Below, piece by piece: positions 43,969 to 53,655 of a stretch of DNA of 64,000 nt. Numbering within the stretch: the first letter of the stretch is position 1; the number at the start of each line of letters is the position of its first letter. Source of the stretch: Bacteroidaceae bacterium (GTDB lineage Bacteria; Bacteroidota; Bacteroidia; Bacteroidales; Bacteroidaceae); contig JAFYWV010000122.1 of NCBI GenBank assembly GCA_017546505.1, positions 1-64,000 on the forward strand, given 5' to 3'. The notes beneath the pieces were generated by a model. That model was given only the letters and a program-made list of their open reading frames with translations. It ran no database searches and was not told the DNA's origin. Position numbers and translations under genes: made by a program.

Positions 43969-45708
43969 TTATTTATCAGCCCTATCGCTGTCTATGAGTT
44001 TCAGCAGACGCTCGATAGCCTCTTCCTCAGGGATATTCTTTTCTACGCACTCTTTGCGACGATAGAGAGAAACTTTCCCACGAGCAGCACCAACATAGCC
44101 ATAATCGGCATCGGCCATCTCACCCGGACCATTTACAATACAGCCCATAACGCCAATCTTCAGCCCTTTAAGGTGGGCTGTTGCAGACTTGATACGCGCA
44201 AGTGTACCCTGAAGGTCATACATTGTACGGCCACAACCGGGACAAGCTATATACTCGGTCTTGCTTATGCGGGCACGTGTTGCCTGCAGTATACCGAACA
44301 TAATTGCATTTAGCTCCTCGGCACTGCTCGATGGATTCTCAAGCCACAAACCATCGACAAGGCCATCAATGAGAAGCACACCCAAATCGGCCGAAGCCTT
44401 AATGCGTAACGACTCTACAGAAGGTTCATCATACAACCTGCGGATGATGACAGGAGCATCAATGCCTTCGAGCATCAGCTTATGCACCAAAGCACGCAAC
44501 TCGCCCACAGGGTTCGCGTGGGTTGTCGAAGCAACAATGACTATATCCTTTAGAGACTTAAGTTTTGCAATATTATCTGCTGTAAGGTCCTTATACTCCA
44601 CAGCGACAAACCTTGTATCCACAGCATTCTCCAACGCTACAACAGGCACCAGGCCGGCAACAATATCCGGTGCAATATCCTTGTCCTCAACCTCGCCTCC
44701 AACAACTACCGGCACATTGTATCCACCTATAATACCAAACCCGTATGTCTTGCGGCGTACAGGCTCCTCGTAGTTGAATGAGGGAGCAACGACTGCCTCT
44801 ACAAGCTGATGGCCTGCACGACAAGTAACATAATCGGCAAGCTGCTTTGCTACAGGGATTTCATTCTCGGGAGCCTCGGCGAGTGACACGCGCAGAGTAT
44901 CACCTATACCGTCTGCAAGAAGTGCACCGATACCGACAGCGCTCTTTATGCGTCCGTCCTCGGCATCACCGGCCTCGGTCACACCAAGATGCAAAGGATA
45001 ATTTATCCCCTCCTCGGCCATCACACGCACAAGACGGCGAACGGTTGTCACCATCATTGCTGTGTTACTGGTTTTTATAGAGACTACCACATTGTTGAAA
45101 TTCTCGTCACGACAGATGCGCAGGAACTCCATACACGATTCCACGACGCCTGATGGCGTATCGCCATAGCGGCTCATAATGCGGTCGCTTAGTGAACCGT
45201 GATTCACGCCCACGCGCACAGCCTTCCCCTCGGCCTTGCAAATATCAAGGAACGCCACAAAACGCTCGCGCAAACGCTTGAGTTCATCGGCATATTCGGC
45301 ATCGGTGTAATCGATATGTTTGAACGTACGCGCCGTGTCTACATAGTTTCCCGGGTTGACACGCACCTTGTCGGCATAACGTGCAGCCGTATCGGCCACT
45401 GCTGCATTAAAATGTACATCGGCAACAAGCGGAACATTACACCCACGCGCAAGCAGTTGCTGCTTTATATTGCCAAGATTAACAGCCTCGCGATTACCCT
45501 GTGTGGTAAGGCGTACAAGCTCACCGCCACGCTCTACAATGCGCAGCGTCTGCTCTACACTACCATCCGTATCCATTGTGCTGGTATTGGTCATAGACTG
45601 CACACGCACCGGTTGCGCACAACCGATAGCAACGCCGCCGACAGAGACCTCTACCGTCTCACGACGATGGTAGTTGAAGAGGTTTATATCAGTTTGTTTT
45701 GTATTCAT
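43969..45708 (-). CDS. ispG: 4-hydroxy-3-methylbut-2-enyl diphosphate synthase, long form
   Basis: Iron-sulfur enzyme of the MEP isoprenoid pathway. At 579 residues it is the long type with an extra domain inserted between the TIM barrel and the Fe-S domain, as in plants, Chlamydia and Bacteroidetes. Motifs: PVRVQSMTNTSTMD near the N-terminus, cluster cysteines in CPGCGRTMYDLQ and GVMGCIVNGPGE. The start is the ATG at 45708; the same frame runs on upstream but inside purE. It overlaps the purE stop by 20 nt, so the two are co-transcribed. dxs of the same pathway is at 56.6 kb. Confidence 0.95.
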   Translation of the reverse strand: MNTKQTDINLFNYHRRETVEVSVGGVAIGCAQPVRVQSMTNTSTMDTDGSVEQTLRIVERGGELVRLTTQGNREAVNLGNIKQQLLARGCNVPLVADVHFNAAVADTAARYADKVRVNPGNYVDTARTFKHIDYTDAEYADELKRLRERFVAFLDICKAEGKAVRVGVNHGSLSDRIMSRYGDTPSGVVESCMEFLRICRDENFNNVVVSIKTSNTAMMVTTVRRLVRVMAEEGINYPLHLGVTEAGDAEDGRIKSAVGIGALLADGIGDTLRVSLAEAPENEIPVAKQLADYVTCRAGHQLVEAVVAPSFNYEEPVRRKTYGFGIIGGYNVPVVVGGEVEDKDIAPDIVAGLVPVVALENAVDTRFVAVEYKDLTADNIAKLKSLKDIVIVASTTHANPVGELRALVHKLMLEGIDAPVIIRRLYDEPSVESLRIKASADLGVLLIDGLVDGLWLENPSSSAEELNAIMFGILQATRARISKTEYIACPGCGRTMYDLQGTLARIKSATAHLKGLKIGVMGCIVNGPGEMADADYGYVGAARGKVSLYRRKECVEKNIPEEEAIERLLKLIDSDRADK

Positions 45709-46195
45709 ATTTGAGTTCCTTGAGCTCTTCATTTGCTTTCTCAATCTTTTTACAGAGGTTACTCTTATAACAAGCCAGACGGTCGGCAAGTTCGGCATCG
45801 GCAAGCGACAACATCTCGACAGCCAGAATTGCAGCATTGAGCGATGCATTCACGCCAACAGTTGCTACAGGAATACCCGGAGGCATCTGCACAATGGCAA
45901 GCAACGCGTCCATACCATCCAATGTACTGTTGATGGGCACACCAATCACGGGAAGGGTTGTACTTGCGGCAATTACACCGGGAAGATGAGCAGCCATACC
46001 TGCCGCAGCAATGATAACCTTCACACCGCGCTCCTTTGCGCCCTTTGCGAAGGCCTCGACAGCCTCGGGTGTGCGGTGAGCCGAGAGTGCATTAACCTCA
46101 AACGGCACTTTCATCTCATTAAGAAAATCTGTAGCTTTCTTCATTACAGGCAGGTCCGATGTACTGCCCATTATAACACTGACAATTGCTTTCAT
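45689..46195 (-). CDS. purE: N5-carboxyaminoimidazole ribonucleotide mutase
   Basis: Class I PurE of purine biosynthesis, 168 residues. Motifs: [13 protein letters not shown] at the start, the active-site SAHRTPE near residue 45 and the conserved GMAAHLPGV and LPVIGVP segments. No purK is visible. It precedes ispG with a 20-nt overlap, a coupling of unrelated pathways that is seen in related genomes. Confidence 0.95.
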   Translation of the reverse strand: MKAIVSVIMGSTSDLPVMKKATDFLNEMKVPFEVNALSAHRTPEAVEAFAKGAKERGVKVIIAAAGMAAHLPGVIAASTTLPVIGVPINSTLDGMDALLAIVQMPPGIPVATVGVNASLNAAILAVEMLSLADAELADRLACYKSNLCKKIEKANEELKELKYEYKTN

Positions 46196-46314
46196 ATTCT
46201 GTTTTTGTTTTATTATTGTCTATTTATTTCGTAAGAATTATCGTCACTATGCTCTGTCGGGAATAACAAAAATTGTGCAAACAGGAAGCAAACCCGCACC
46301 AGCACTCGCAAAAC

Positions 46315-46350
46315 CTCACCTTTCAGTTTTCACCTTTCAGCTTTCAACTT
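46315..46350. repeat. Low-complexity TTTCAG-type intergenic repeat, copy 2
   Basis: CCTTTCAG, TTTTCAC, CTTTCAG, CTTTCAA units just downstream of the fbp stop codon, like the tract at 19306-19345 next to argD. Confidence 0.6.
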
Positions 46351-46354
46351 ACTG

Positions 46355-48346
46355 CTATGGTCTCTCCTTTATCACGCCCTTGCGATAAGCATAAAGCAAG
46401 CGCTCAAGGTCGGTAATCTTCACCATAATTCCACGGCCAATATCTGTATCACGCACCTTTTCGCGTTCACCCACTACCTCAACAATGTTTATTGTGCCTG
46501 CAATATCTGTTCCATTGAGAATAGCCTCCTCGGTAGAGGTGAACGGAGTAAGTTGCACCAATTCAAAGCCACGGCTGTGATAAACAAGCGTATAGCCCGC
46601 TATACCCGTACGATTGTGATAAATCTTTGAAAATCCACCGTCTATGACCATTAAACGGCCATCGGCCTTTATTGGAGTCTCACCCTTGAACACTCTCACC
46701 GGAACGTGTCCGTTTATGATGTGACGATGATTACCCTTTACACCAAACTCGTCGAGTATGTAATCACAGACCTCGGCATTGTCGCGCAAAATGTAATACC
46801 ACCCTTTAGGTTCTTTCTGCACCTCCTTGTCATCGAGCAGATAACGCTCGAATGTCGCCATCTTTGCCTTACCAAAGAGAGGAGACTCGGGGCCACACCA
46901 CAAGTACCAGAAGAAGTCGGCATATTTTTCGCGTGTAGCCTCATCGACATCGCTGTCAAAAGCAGTGCGCGCCATACGCTCAACTTTCTTCATCAACTCC
47001 TTGCCCTTTACAGGAACGCCGTCAAAGACTACCTCGCGCATTGTACCATCCTCGTTGATGGGCACTGCTGCGTGGAACATCAGGTTTGAATTATATATCA
47101 CGAACATTCCGCCACGCATCAGCAGGCAATTGACGTGGCTCTGCAAACGCTCACTGCGCATAAACGAGTGACGCAAACGGTCAACCACATCCTGTTCCTC
47201 GGGAGTGAGGGCGTATGGATTTTCGGGGTCGAGTGTTGGCCACAACTTGTCACCAAGTTCATACTCCTTGCCATCGATGGTGATAATGCCGCGCTCCTTG
47301 TCGATAAACTCCATAAGGCAACGGTCCTTCATATTCCACTCGGGATGATTCATAGCAATCTGCCCCGAAAGCTTGAACTCAATGACGGAGATAGCCTTGT
47401 GCATCTGGGCAATGAGGCGCACATCCTTCTCGTTGAAATTGGTGCGCTCCTCGTCCACGCGCGGCTGGTATATTGTACAAGGGTCATCGGCATACTGTTC
47501 CATTGCGAAAGTGGCAAGCGGAACCATATTTATTGCATAGCCGTCCTCGAGTGTTGTGGTGTTGGCATCACGCAACGAGAGTCTCAGCACACTTGCTATA
47601 CAACAAGTATTACCGGCGGCTGCGCCCATCCAAAGAACATCGTGATTACCCCAAGTGATATCCAGATGGTGATAGTCGCACAATGCATCCATAATATGAT
47701 GTGCACCGGGACCACGGTCGAATATATCGCCAAGGATATGCAGACGGTCAACAATAAGCCTTTGTATAAGATAACAGAGCGCTGTTATGAAGTGTCCGGC
47801 ACGGCCTGTACCGATTATCGTATCTATGATGACTTTCAGATAGGCCTGTTTGTTCTGATAGTCGTCACTCTCGTGCAACAACTCCTCGATGATATAAGCA
47901 TACTCCTCAGGGAGGCTCTTGCGCACCTTGGAACGTGTGTATTTGGACGACACATTGCGACACACCACAATCAAGCGGTTCAATGAGCGCTCATAATACT
48001 CGGCAAGGTCTACATCAGACTGCCTGACAAGTTTGAGTTTCTCCTCGGGGTAATAGATTAAAGTACACAAATCTTTCTTCTCATCGGGCGATATTGTATC
48101 ACCGAAAAGGTCGTTGACCTTACGTTTGATATTACCCGATGCATTACGCAGAATGTGCTGAAATGCCTCGTGCTCACCGTGAACATCCGCAAGAAAATGC
48201 TCGGTGGGCTTTGGCAGATGCAGGATTGCCTCAAGATTGATTATTTCGGTTGTCACGCTCGACACTGTCGGAAAATCGCGCGCCAACAGACGCAGATAGC
48301 GAAGATCATCTTTTACTTCATCTATTGTTATGTGCTGTTTTGCCAT
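46355..48346 (-). CDS. fbp: Class III fructose-1,6-bisphosphatase
   Basis: Gluconeogenic phosphatase of the Firmicutes/Bacteroidetes type, 663 residues, unrelated to class I. It has the calcineurin-like metallophosphoesterase signature: ADVHGEHEAF near residue 45, HILGDIFDRGPG near 205 and TWGNHDVLW near 232, with a later NGHVPVRVFKG. Its start and long length match the family. It is monocistronic. A TAAATTTG element on the minus strand at 48407-48414 may be its -7 site. Confidence 0.96.
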   Translation of the reverse strand: MAKQHITIDEVKDDLRYLRLLARDFPTVSSVTTEIINLEAILHLPKPTEHFLADVHGEHEAFQHILRNASGNIKRKVNDLFGDTISPDEKKDLCTLIYYPEEKLKLVRQSDVDLAEYYERSLNRLIVVCRNVSSKYTRSKVRKSLPEEYAYIIEELLHESDDYQNKQAYLKVIIDTIIGTGRAGHFITALCYLIQRLIVDRLHILGDIFDRGPGAHHIMDALCDYHHLDITWGNHDVLWMGAAAGNTCCIASVLRLSLRDANTTTLEDGYAINMVPLATFAMEQYADDPCTIYQPRVDEERTNFNEKDVRLIAQMHKAISVIEFKLSGQIAMNHPEWNMKDRCLMEFIDKERGIITIDGKEYELGDKLWPTLDPENPYALTPEEQDVVDRLRHSFMRSERLQSHVNCLLMRGGMFVIYNSNLMFHAAVPINEDGTMREVVFDGVPVKGKELMKKVERMARTAFDSDVDEATREKYADFFWYLWCGPESPLFGKAKMATFERYLLDDKEVQKEPKGWYYILRDNAEVCDYILDEFGVKGNHRHIINGHVPVRVFKGETPIKADGRLMVIDGGFSKIYHNRTGIAGYTLVYHSRGFELVQLTPFTSTEEAILNGTDIAGTINIVEVVGEREKVRDTDIGRGIMVKITDLERLLYAYRKGVIKERP

Positions 48347-48499
48347 AATGTATCCTTGAATTATAACGCGCCCGAAAGCAAAAAAAACACCGCATAGGCG
48401 CTACTGCAAATTTACATATATTTTTTATAAAAAGAGACAGAAACGGCCTTTTTTAAAGAACTCAAAAATTTATTTTGAATTCATCCTCAAAAAGCGCCA

Positions 48500-49933
48500 T
48501 CACTCCTTGCGCAAGCGCGCCACAGGAATGTGCAGTTGCTCGCGGTACTTGGCCACTGTGCGGCGAGCAATATCATACCCCTGCGCTGCAAGTTGCTCTT
48601 GCAAGGCCTGGTCGGTCAGCGGGTTATACTTATCCTCGTTGTCGACAAGTTCCTTTATTACACGGAACAGTTCATAGACAGATTGTGTTGTACCATCGGA
48701 CATTGTAACACCATCACTGAAATAGTATTTCAACGGGGTCACACTCCACGGCGTCTGTACATATTTGCTGTTGCAGACGCGAGAAACGGTGGAGATGTCC
48801 GCACCTGTCATTTTGGCGACATCCTCTAGAATCATCGGTTTCAGAAGAGCCTCATCGCCACCACTAAGGAAATACTCTTTTTGCACAGAGGCTATGGCAC
48901 GCATTGTGGAGAGCATTGTCATTTCGCGCTGCTGCACTGCACCAATGAAGCCTTTTGCAGCCTCAATCTTCTGTTTTAGAAAAAGTGTTGCAGCACGATG
49001 TTCGGCATTGTTACCCACATCCTGACGGTCGAGCATCTGCACAAAATCATCATTCACGCGCAACGACGGTATATGAGCGTTGTTAAGCGACACATACACC
49101 TTGTCATCGGCAATATCCAACAGAAAATCAGGCATAACCTGTTGGCGGCTGACGCCAAGCCCCTCGGCAAACGATGCACCAGGCCGTGGGTTAAGCCTCA
49201 CGATGTCTGCAATAGCATCCCGGCACTCATCGTCGGCAACGCACAGTTTCTCGGGGATAGCCCCCCATCGCTTGCCGGCAAAATCATCGTAACACTCGTC
49301 CAATATTCTTTTATGCAACGAAAAATCCTTGCCCGAAGCATTGCGCTGAAGTTGCAACAGCAGACACTCCTTCAAATCGCGCGCAGCAACTCCGGCAGGT
49401 TCAAATGTCTGAATAGCCTTAAGCACCGACAACAGCTGCTGTTCGTTCGTAGATATGTTATTGTATATAAGAAGTTCGTCCTCTATCTCTGAGAGAGATT
49501 TGCGCAAAAGACCATCCTCGTCGAGTGTTCCTATGATATACTCTCCTATCAACATTTCATCGGGTGAGAGGGTCAAAGAGCCAAGCTGTTCCAGCAAAGT
49601 CTCTCCAAACGATACGGTGTCGCTGTACACAGCCTCCATAGAAGGCACATAACCACCTGAAGCTACAGGAATATCATCGTTGCCGCTGTAGTCATCTTCA
49701 GCATCGGACGAATAGAGCACATCGACATCCACAGCCTCACCCTGTTGTGGAGCAGCCTCGTCGGGTTCAACAGCGTCAAGGGCGGGATTATCCATAACCT
49801 CGCCACGCACTCTCTCCTCAATCTCAACTGTTGTCATCTCAAGCAGCTGCACTGCAAGCAGTTGCTGCGGCGACAAAGACTGGCTGAGAGTCTGCTGCTG
49901 TTGTTGTATTTGTGAATAGGAACTGTCGGACAT
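48500..49933 (-). CDS. rpoN: RNA polymerase sigma-54 factor
   Basis: 477 residues. Region I is glutamine- and leucine-rich (QIQQQQQTLSQSLSPQQLL), followed by an acidic region II, the core-binding domain and a C-terminal RpoN box (ARRTVAKYRE, residues about 455-465) for -24 recognition. Full length. It sits 15 nt downstream of the nucleoside kinase and is probably translated from the same message. No sigma-54 activator (AAA+ enhancer-binding protein) is in the window. Confidence 0.96.
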   Translation of the reverse strand: MSDSSYSQIQQQQQTLSQSLSPQQLLAVQLLEMTTVEIEERVRGEVMDNPALDAVEPDEAAPQQGEAVDVDVLYSSDAEDDYSGNDDIPVASGGYVPSMEAVYSDTVSFGETLLEQLGSLTLSPDEMLIGEYIIGTLDEDGLLRKSLSEIEDELLIYNNISTNEQQLLSVLKAIQTFEPAGVAARDLKECLLLQLQRNASGKDFSLHKRILDECYDDFAGKRWGAIPEKLCVADDECRDAIADIVRLNPRPGASFAEGLGVSRQQVMPDFLLDIADDKVYVSLNNAHIPSLRVNDDFVQMLDRQDVGNNAEHRAATLFLKQKIEAAKGFIGAVQQREMTMLSTMRAIASVQKEYFLSGGDEALLKPMILEDVAKMTGADISTVSRVCNSKYVQTPWSVTPLKYYFSDGVTMSDGTTQSVYELFRVIKELVDNEDKYNPLTDQALQEQLAAQGYDIARRTVAKYREQLHIPVARLRKE

Positions 49934-49948
49934 AATCTCTGCTTATTC

Positions 49949-51592
49949 TCAATATTTGAAACTGCTGCCGCCCAAGAACTCACGCGCCAAGGATGTGGGT
50001 GGCAATTCTTTGTCCTGCAAAGGTACAATATAATCCAAAAATCGCAAAAGCCTTTGCGCCTCGGAGTATTCGGAGCAGTTCTCGGGCACAGCACGAAGCA
50101 TAGGTTCGGCCTGCGCCTTAAAAACAGCAAGTTCATAGAAAAGTGAGGAATTGAACATCACATCGGCATTCTCTTGGTAAGGGAATATCCATTTTTCCTC
50201 ACCGAGACGCACATCCGGCCAACGCATAATAGTCTCTTGTGCCGAATAGCCACGATACTTTGCATCACGTATCATACGGCGCAGCAAGCGGTTGTCGGAT
50301 GTCGATATGTAGTTGTGATAATCGAGTTTTATCGAAGTCAATGCCGATACATATATGCGGAACTTGTCGCCATCAGCAACCTGAGAAGTAAGCATCGGGT
50401 TCAATGCGTGCGTACCCTCAATCACAAGCACCATCTGAGGCGTCAGTTTCAAGCGTTTGCCGTTGAACTCACGTTCACCGGTCTTGAAATTATACGTCGG
50501 GACATCCACCTCCTCGCCACGGAGCATACGGCTCAACGACTCGTTGAAGAACGGAAGGTCTATGGAATATATCGATTCGAAATCGTAGTCTCCATCGGGT
50601 TTGCGGGGAGTATGCGTGCGGTTCACAAAATAGTCATCAAGCGATATCGCGTATGGTTTCAGCCCGCAAGCAAGCAGCTGTATACTCAAACGCTTGCTGA
50701 AAGTTGTCTTGCCCGATGATGAAGGCCCGGCAATGAGCACAACCTTTGCATTGCGATGCAGTATTTCATCGGCAATCTGCGACAGACGGCGTTCCTGCAA
50801 CACCTCGGACACATTCACCAGGTCTATTCCATAGCCGGCACGCACAGCCTTGTTGAAATCTCCTATTGTCTCAACACCCATCTTCTGATGCCACTGCAAA
50901 CGCTCCTCAAAGAGGTCGTGCAATTTCTCCTGCGGCACTTTATCCTCAAGCTCTGTCGGACGTTCCTTGTTTGGAATACGCAAAAGGATGCCGTCGTCAT
51001 ACTTTTCAATTTCAAACAGTTTTATATAACCGGTGGAGGGCACCAGACCGTTATAGTAGCTGTCGACATACCCGTCAAGCTCGTAATAGCTTGTATAAAG
51101 ATGGTCGTATGTCTCGAGCAGACGCACTTTGTCCACACGGCCTATGCGTTCAAAAATATCAATTGCCTCGGTTGTGTGACACTCCACCCTTTTGAACGGG
51201 ATATCACTGTTCACAATGCGACGCATCTTCTCTCTCACCATAGCGACCTGCTCGTCACTCACCGGGATATCCATACGACAGTAGTAGCCTTTTGAAATAG
51301 CATTCTCAAAACGCACCGTCTCGCCCGGAAAGAGCTCATTCATAGCCTTCATAAATATGAATGTGAGCGAACGGACATACATACGCATTCCATCGTCGCT
51401 GCGCACATCTATGAACTCCACATCCTTATGGCGGTTAAGCCTCAACGCCAACCCCTCTGTAACATTATTCACACGTGCGGCAATCACGCCGTATGGCATA
51501 TCAAGCCCCATTGCATCATACACATCGAGCAACGAGACTCCGCTGTGGAACTCTTTTGTCACGCCATTGTTCTTGCAGAAAACACGTATCAT
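49949..51592 (-). CDS. TGS-domain nucleoside (uridine) kinase-like protein
   Basis: 547 residues. The N-terminus (1-65) is a TGS domain, next comes a threonyl-tRNA synthetase-like second additional domain (about 70-200), and the C-terminal half (280-520) is a P-loop phosphoribulokinase/uridine kinase domain with Walker A AGPSSSGKTTFSKRL and the substrate loop SLDDYFVNRTHTPRKPDG. The family is widespread in Bacteroidota and clostridia. Its true substrate is uncertain. Own promoter at 51618-51625; rpoN follows. Confidence 0.87.
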   Translation of the reverse strand: MIRVFCKNNGVTKEFHSGVSLLDVYDAMGLDMPYGVIAARVNNVTEGLALRLNRHKDVEFIDVRSDDGMRMYVRSLTFIFMKAMNELFPGETVRFENAISKGYYCRMDIPVSDEQVAMVREKMRRIVNSDIPFKRVECHTTEAIDIFERIGRVDKVRLLETYDHLYTSYYELDGYVDSYYNGLVPSTGYIKLFEIEKYDDGILLRIPNKERPTELEDKVPQEKLHDLFEERLQWHQKMGVETIGDFNKAVRAGYGIDLVNVSEVLQERRLSQIADEILHRNAKVVLIAGPSSSGKTTFSKRLSIQLLACGLKPYAISLDDYFVNRTHTPRKPDGDYDFESIYSIDLPFFNESLSRMLRGEEVDVPTYNFKTGEREFNGKRLKLTPQMVLVIEGTHALNPMLTSQVADGDKFRIYVSALTSIKLDYHNYISTSDNRLLRRMIRDAKYRGYSAQETIMRWPDVRLGEEKWIFPYQENADVMFNSSLFYELAVFKAQAEPMLRAVPENCSEYSEAQRLLRFLDYIVPLQDKELPPTSLAREFLGGSSFKY

Positions 51593-51617
51593 ACAATCTG
51601 TTTTTTATAGTGATACA

Positions 51618-51625
51618 CAAATATA
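51618..51625 (-). promoter_or_regulatory. -7 element for the nucleoside kinase-rpoN operon
   Basis: TATATTTG on the minus strand, 25 nt before the start; TTTG lies 22 nt further upstream, a slightly long spacer. Confidence 0.5.
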
Positions 51626-51698
51626 AAAACAATTGACGCCAAAAGAGCAAAACGGGACAAATATTTTTATAATTTTAAATATAATTCACTTTCCACTA

Positions 51699-51729
51699 TT
51701 TGAATTTACACAAACAATGTATAAATTTG
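51699..51729 (+). promoter_or_regulatory. Promoter of the ATPase-DUF4435 pair
   Basis: TTTG at 51699-51702, 19-nt spacer and TAAATTTG at 51722-51729: an exact consensus promoter giving a leader of about 17 nt. Confidence 0.75.
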
Positions 51730-51752
51730 CTTGCAACAGAAAATAATGCATT

Positions 51753-52577
51753 ATGGAAAAGATGGCACAATACATAAAGAGCATTGAGATTGATTCGTTG
51801 TGGAGCAATCGCAAACATATCTTTTGGGAACTGCGCCCCGATGTAAACATACTGAGCGGAAGCAATGGCGTGGGAAAAAGCACAATCATCAACCGCTCGG
51901 CACGCCACCTGAAGATAATGCGCAAAGGGTTGCTGACAAGCACCCCCGAAGATGGTGTAAGGATAACATTCTACCCGGATGATGCCACAAGCATCAACTT
52001 CGACATCATCAGCAGCATAGACCGTCCGATAATGAATGGCGATATGCTCGAAAAGATACCCGGCGCCGATATACGCACAGAGCTCGATTGGCAACTCTAC
52101 AATCTCCAGCGCCGCTATCTCAACTACCAGGTGAACGTGGGCAACAGAATTATCTCACTGCTCACAAGCGGCAACCCCGACGACCAACGCCTTGCCACAG
52201 AACTGACAAAGCCCAAGAAACAGTTCCAGGACCTTATCGACGAATTGTTTGCCCCCACAGCAAAGACCATAGCACGCGACAGCAACGAGATATTCTTCAA
52301 CCAATATGGTGAAAGACTATCGCCATACGTGCTCTCATCGGGCGAAAAACAGATGCTTGTCATTCTGCTCACAGCCCTTGTGCAGGAGAACCGCCCCGGC
52401 GTAATACTTATGGACGAGCCCGAGATTTCACTGCATATCGAATGGCAGCAACGTCTCATAAGCCTTGTGCGCACACTAAACCCCAACACGCAGATTATAT
52501 TGTGTACACACTCCCCCGCGATAATTATGGACGGATGGATGGATGCTGTAACAGAGATTGAAGACATAACAAGATAA
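51753..52577 (+). CDS. AAA/ABC-type ATPase (OLD-like, AriA-like)
   Basis: 274 residues. Walker A SGSNGVGKST at residues 35-44, ABC signature-like LSSGEKQML near 194, Walker B ILMDEPEISLH near 218-227 with the catalytic glutamate at 222, and a D-loop/H-switch ending in CTHSPAIIMDGW. This is the AAA_15/21 group found in OLD nucleases, Septu and PARIS. It is short: it holds only the ATPase, and the likely effector is the DUF4435 gene 82 nt downstream. An ATG three codons in (51762) is an alternative start. Confidence 0.88.
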   Translation: MEKMAQYIKSIEIDSLWSNRKHIFWELRPDVNILSGSNGVGKSTIINRSARHLKIMRKGLLTSTPEDGVRITFYPDDATSINFDIISSIDRPIMNGDMLEKIPGADIRTELDWQLYNLQRRYLNYQVNVGNRIISLLTSGNPDDQRLATELTKPKKQFQDLIDELFAPTAKTIARDSNEIFFNQYGERLSPYVLSSGEKQMLVILLTALVQENRPGVILMDEPEISLHIEWQQRLISLVRTLNPNTQIILCTHSPAIIMDGWMDAVTEIEDITR

Positions 52578-52612
52578 GAGTAAAGAGTAAAGAGTAAAGA
52601 GCAAAGAGCAAA
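52578..52612. repeat. Five tandem heptamers GAGTAAA/GAGCAAA
   Basis: Three GAGTAAA then two GAGCAAA units directly after the ATPase stop codon; a diverged sixth (GAGTTGA) follows. Short tandem repeats of this sort can slip. Confidence 0.75.
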
Positions 52613-52659
52613 GAGTTGAAATAAATCCTCTAAAAGGCAAGAATAAACATAACTGAGAT

Positions 52660-53655
52660 ATGAAAAGGCTTACAGAATATCTCAACTCAAGTTTTGTAGA
52701 GGCGGCAAACTCACTGCGCCCCAAGAGAGCCGCACAACGCATCATAGCATACGTCGAGAGCTATGACGACATCTCTTTTTGGCGTTCCGTTTTCAACGAG
52801 TATGAGAGCGACAAGATACATTTCGAGATAATGCTGCCGGCACGCAGCAAACTCACAAAAGGCAAGAAACAGGCTATGATGAACCTGCTTGGCAAAGCCT
52901 ACGGACGCAATATGATAGCCTGTGTCGACAGCGACTACGACTATCTGTTGCAAGGCGCAACATCAACTTCGCGGCAGATGCTCGAAAACAGATACATACT
53001 GCACACATACGCCTACTCCATAGAGAATTTCCGCTGCTTTGCCGACAGTCTGAAGCAGGTGTGCGTACTATGCACACAGAACGACAGCAACGTCATTGAC
53101 TTCAAGGAGTTCTTCAAGCTCTACTCACGCATCTGTTACCCACTGTTCGTTTGGAACATTCTGCTCTACCGGCACAAGGACACAAAGACAATGAGCCTGC
53201 TACGGTTCTGCGAAATTGTACGCCTGTCATCGTTCACCGTCGCCAACCCGGCAAATTCACTCCAACAATTGAGTAACCGCGTGAACCACAACATAAAACT
53301 ATTGGAAAAACAGTTCCCCACAATGGGCGAGGAGTATAAAAAACTGGATGAAGAGCTTGCCACGCTTGGCATCAACCCCGACGAGACATATTTCTACATA
53401 CAGGGGCACCACATTATGAACGGTGTGACAATGCGCATTATGCAACCCGTGTGCCGTCACCTGCGCAGCAAGCGCGAGGAGGAGATAGAGCGTTACGCCT
53501 ATCACCGGCAACAATATAACAACGAACTTGCATCCTACCGCCACAGCCAGTGCGACGTAGCGACAATGCTCAGCAAGAACACCGACTACAAGAGCGCACC
53601 ACCCTACAAGCGGTTGAAAGCAGACATAGAAAAATTGTTAGGTACAATCAAATGA
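52660..53655 (+). CDS. DUF4435 (TOPRIM-like) effector protein
   Basis: 331 residues. The N-terminal third has a TOPRIM-like pattern: YVESYDDISFW with Glu33 and Asp36-37, then the D-x-D motif CVDSDYDYL (Asp90, Asp92, Asp94), which would bind metal in a nuclease. The rest is helical, ending with a basic charged tail. DUF4435 is the family of AriB, the tRNA-cleaving effector of PARIS, paired with an ATPase as here. A core, non-defence role is also possible, because I believe this pair recurs beside the same housekeeping genes in Bacteroidota. Confidence 0.85.
   Translation: MKRLTEYLNSSFVEAANSLRPKRAAQRIIAYVESYDDISFWRSVFNEYESDKIHFEIMLPARSKLTKGKKQAMMNLLGKAYGRNMIACVDSDYDYLLQGATSTSRQMLENRYILHTYAYSIENFRCFADSLKQVCVLCTQNDSNVIDFKEFFKLYSRICYPLFVWNILLYRHKDTKTMSLLRFCEIVRLSSFTVANPANSLQQLSNRVNHNIKLLEKQFPTMGEEYKKLDEELATLGINPDETYFYIQGHHIMNGVTMRIMQPVCRHLRSKREEEIERYAYHRQQYNNELASYRHSQCDVATMLSKNTDYKSAPPYKRLKADIEKLLGTIK

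Noticed and set aside
45709..45849. N-terminal extension of ispG by 47 codons
   Set aside because: The extension lies inside purE in another frame; IspG family N-termini match the ATG at 45708.
47135..47986. A 283-residue plus-strand open frame across fbp
   Set aside because: Antisense to the conserved class III phosphatase, with cysteine- and histidine-rich composition typical of shadow frames.
52578..52612. CRISPR array
   Set aside because: Units are 7 bp with no spacers and no cas genes nearby; it is a simple tandem repeat. No CRISPR array is seen elsewhere in the window.
51753..53655. Confident annotation as a PARIS anti-phage system
   Set aside because: The ATPase is shorter than typical AriA and the locus is flanked by core genes; family-level comparison would be needed, so it is reported only as PARIS-like.
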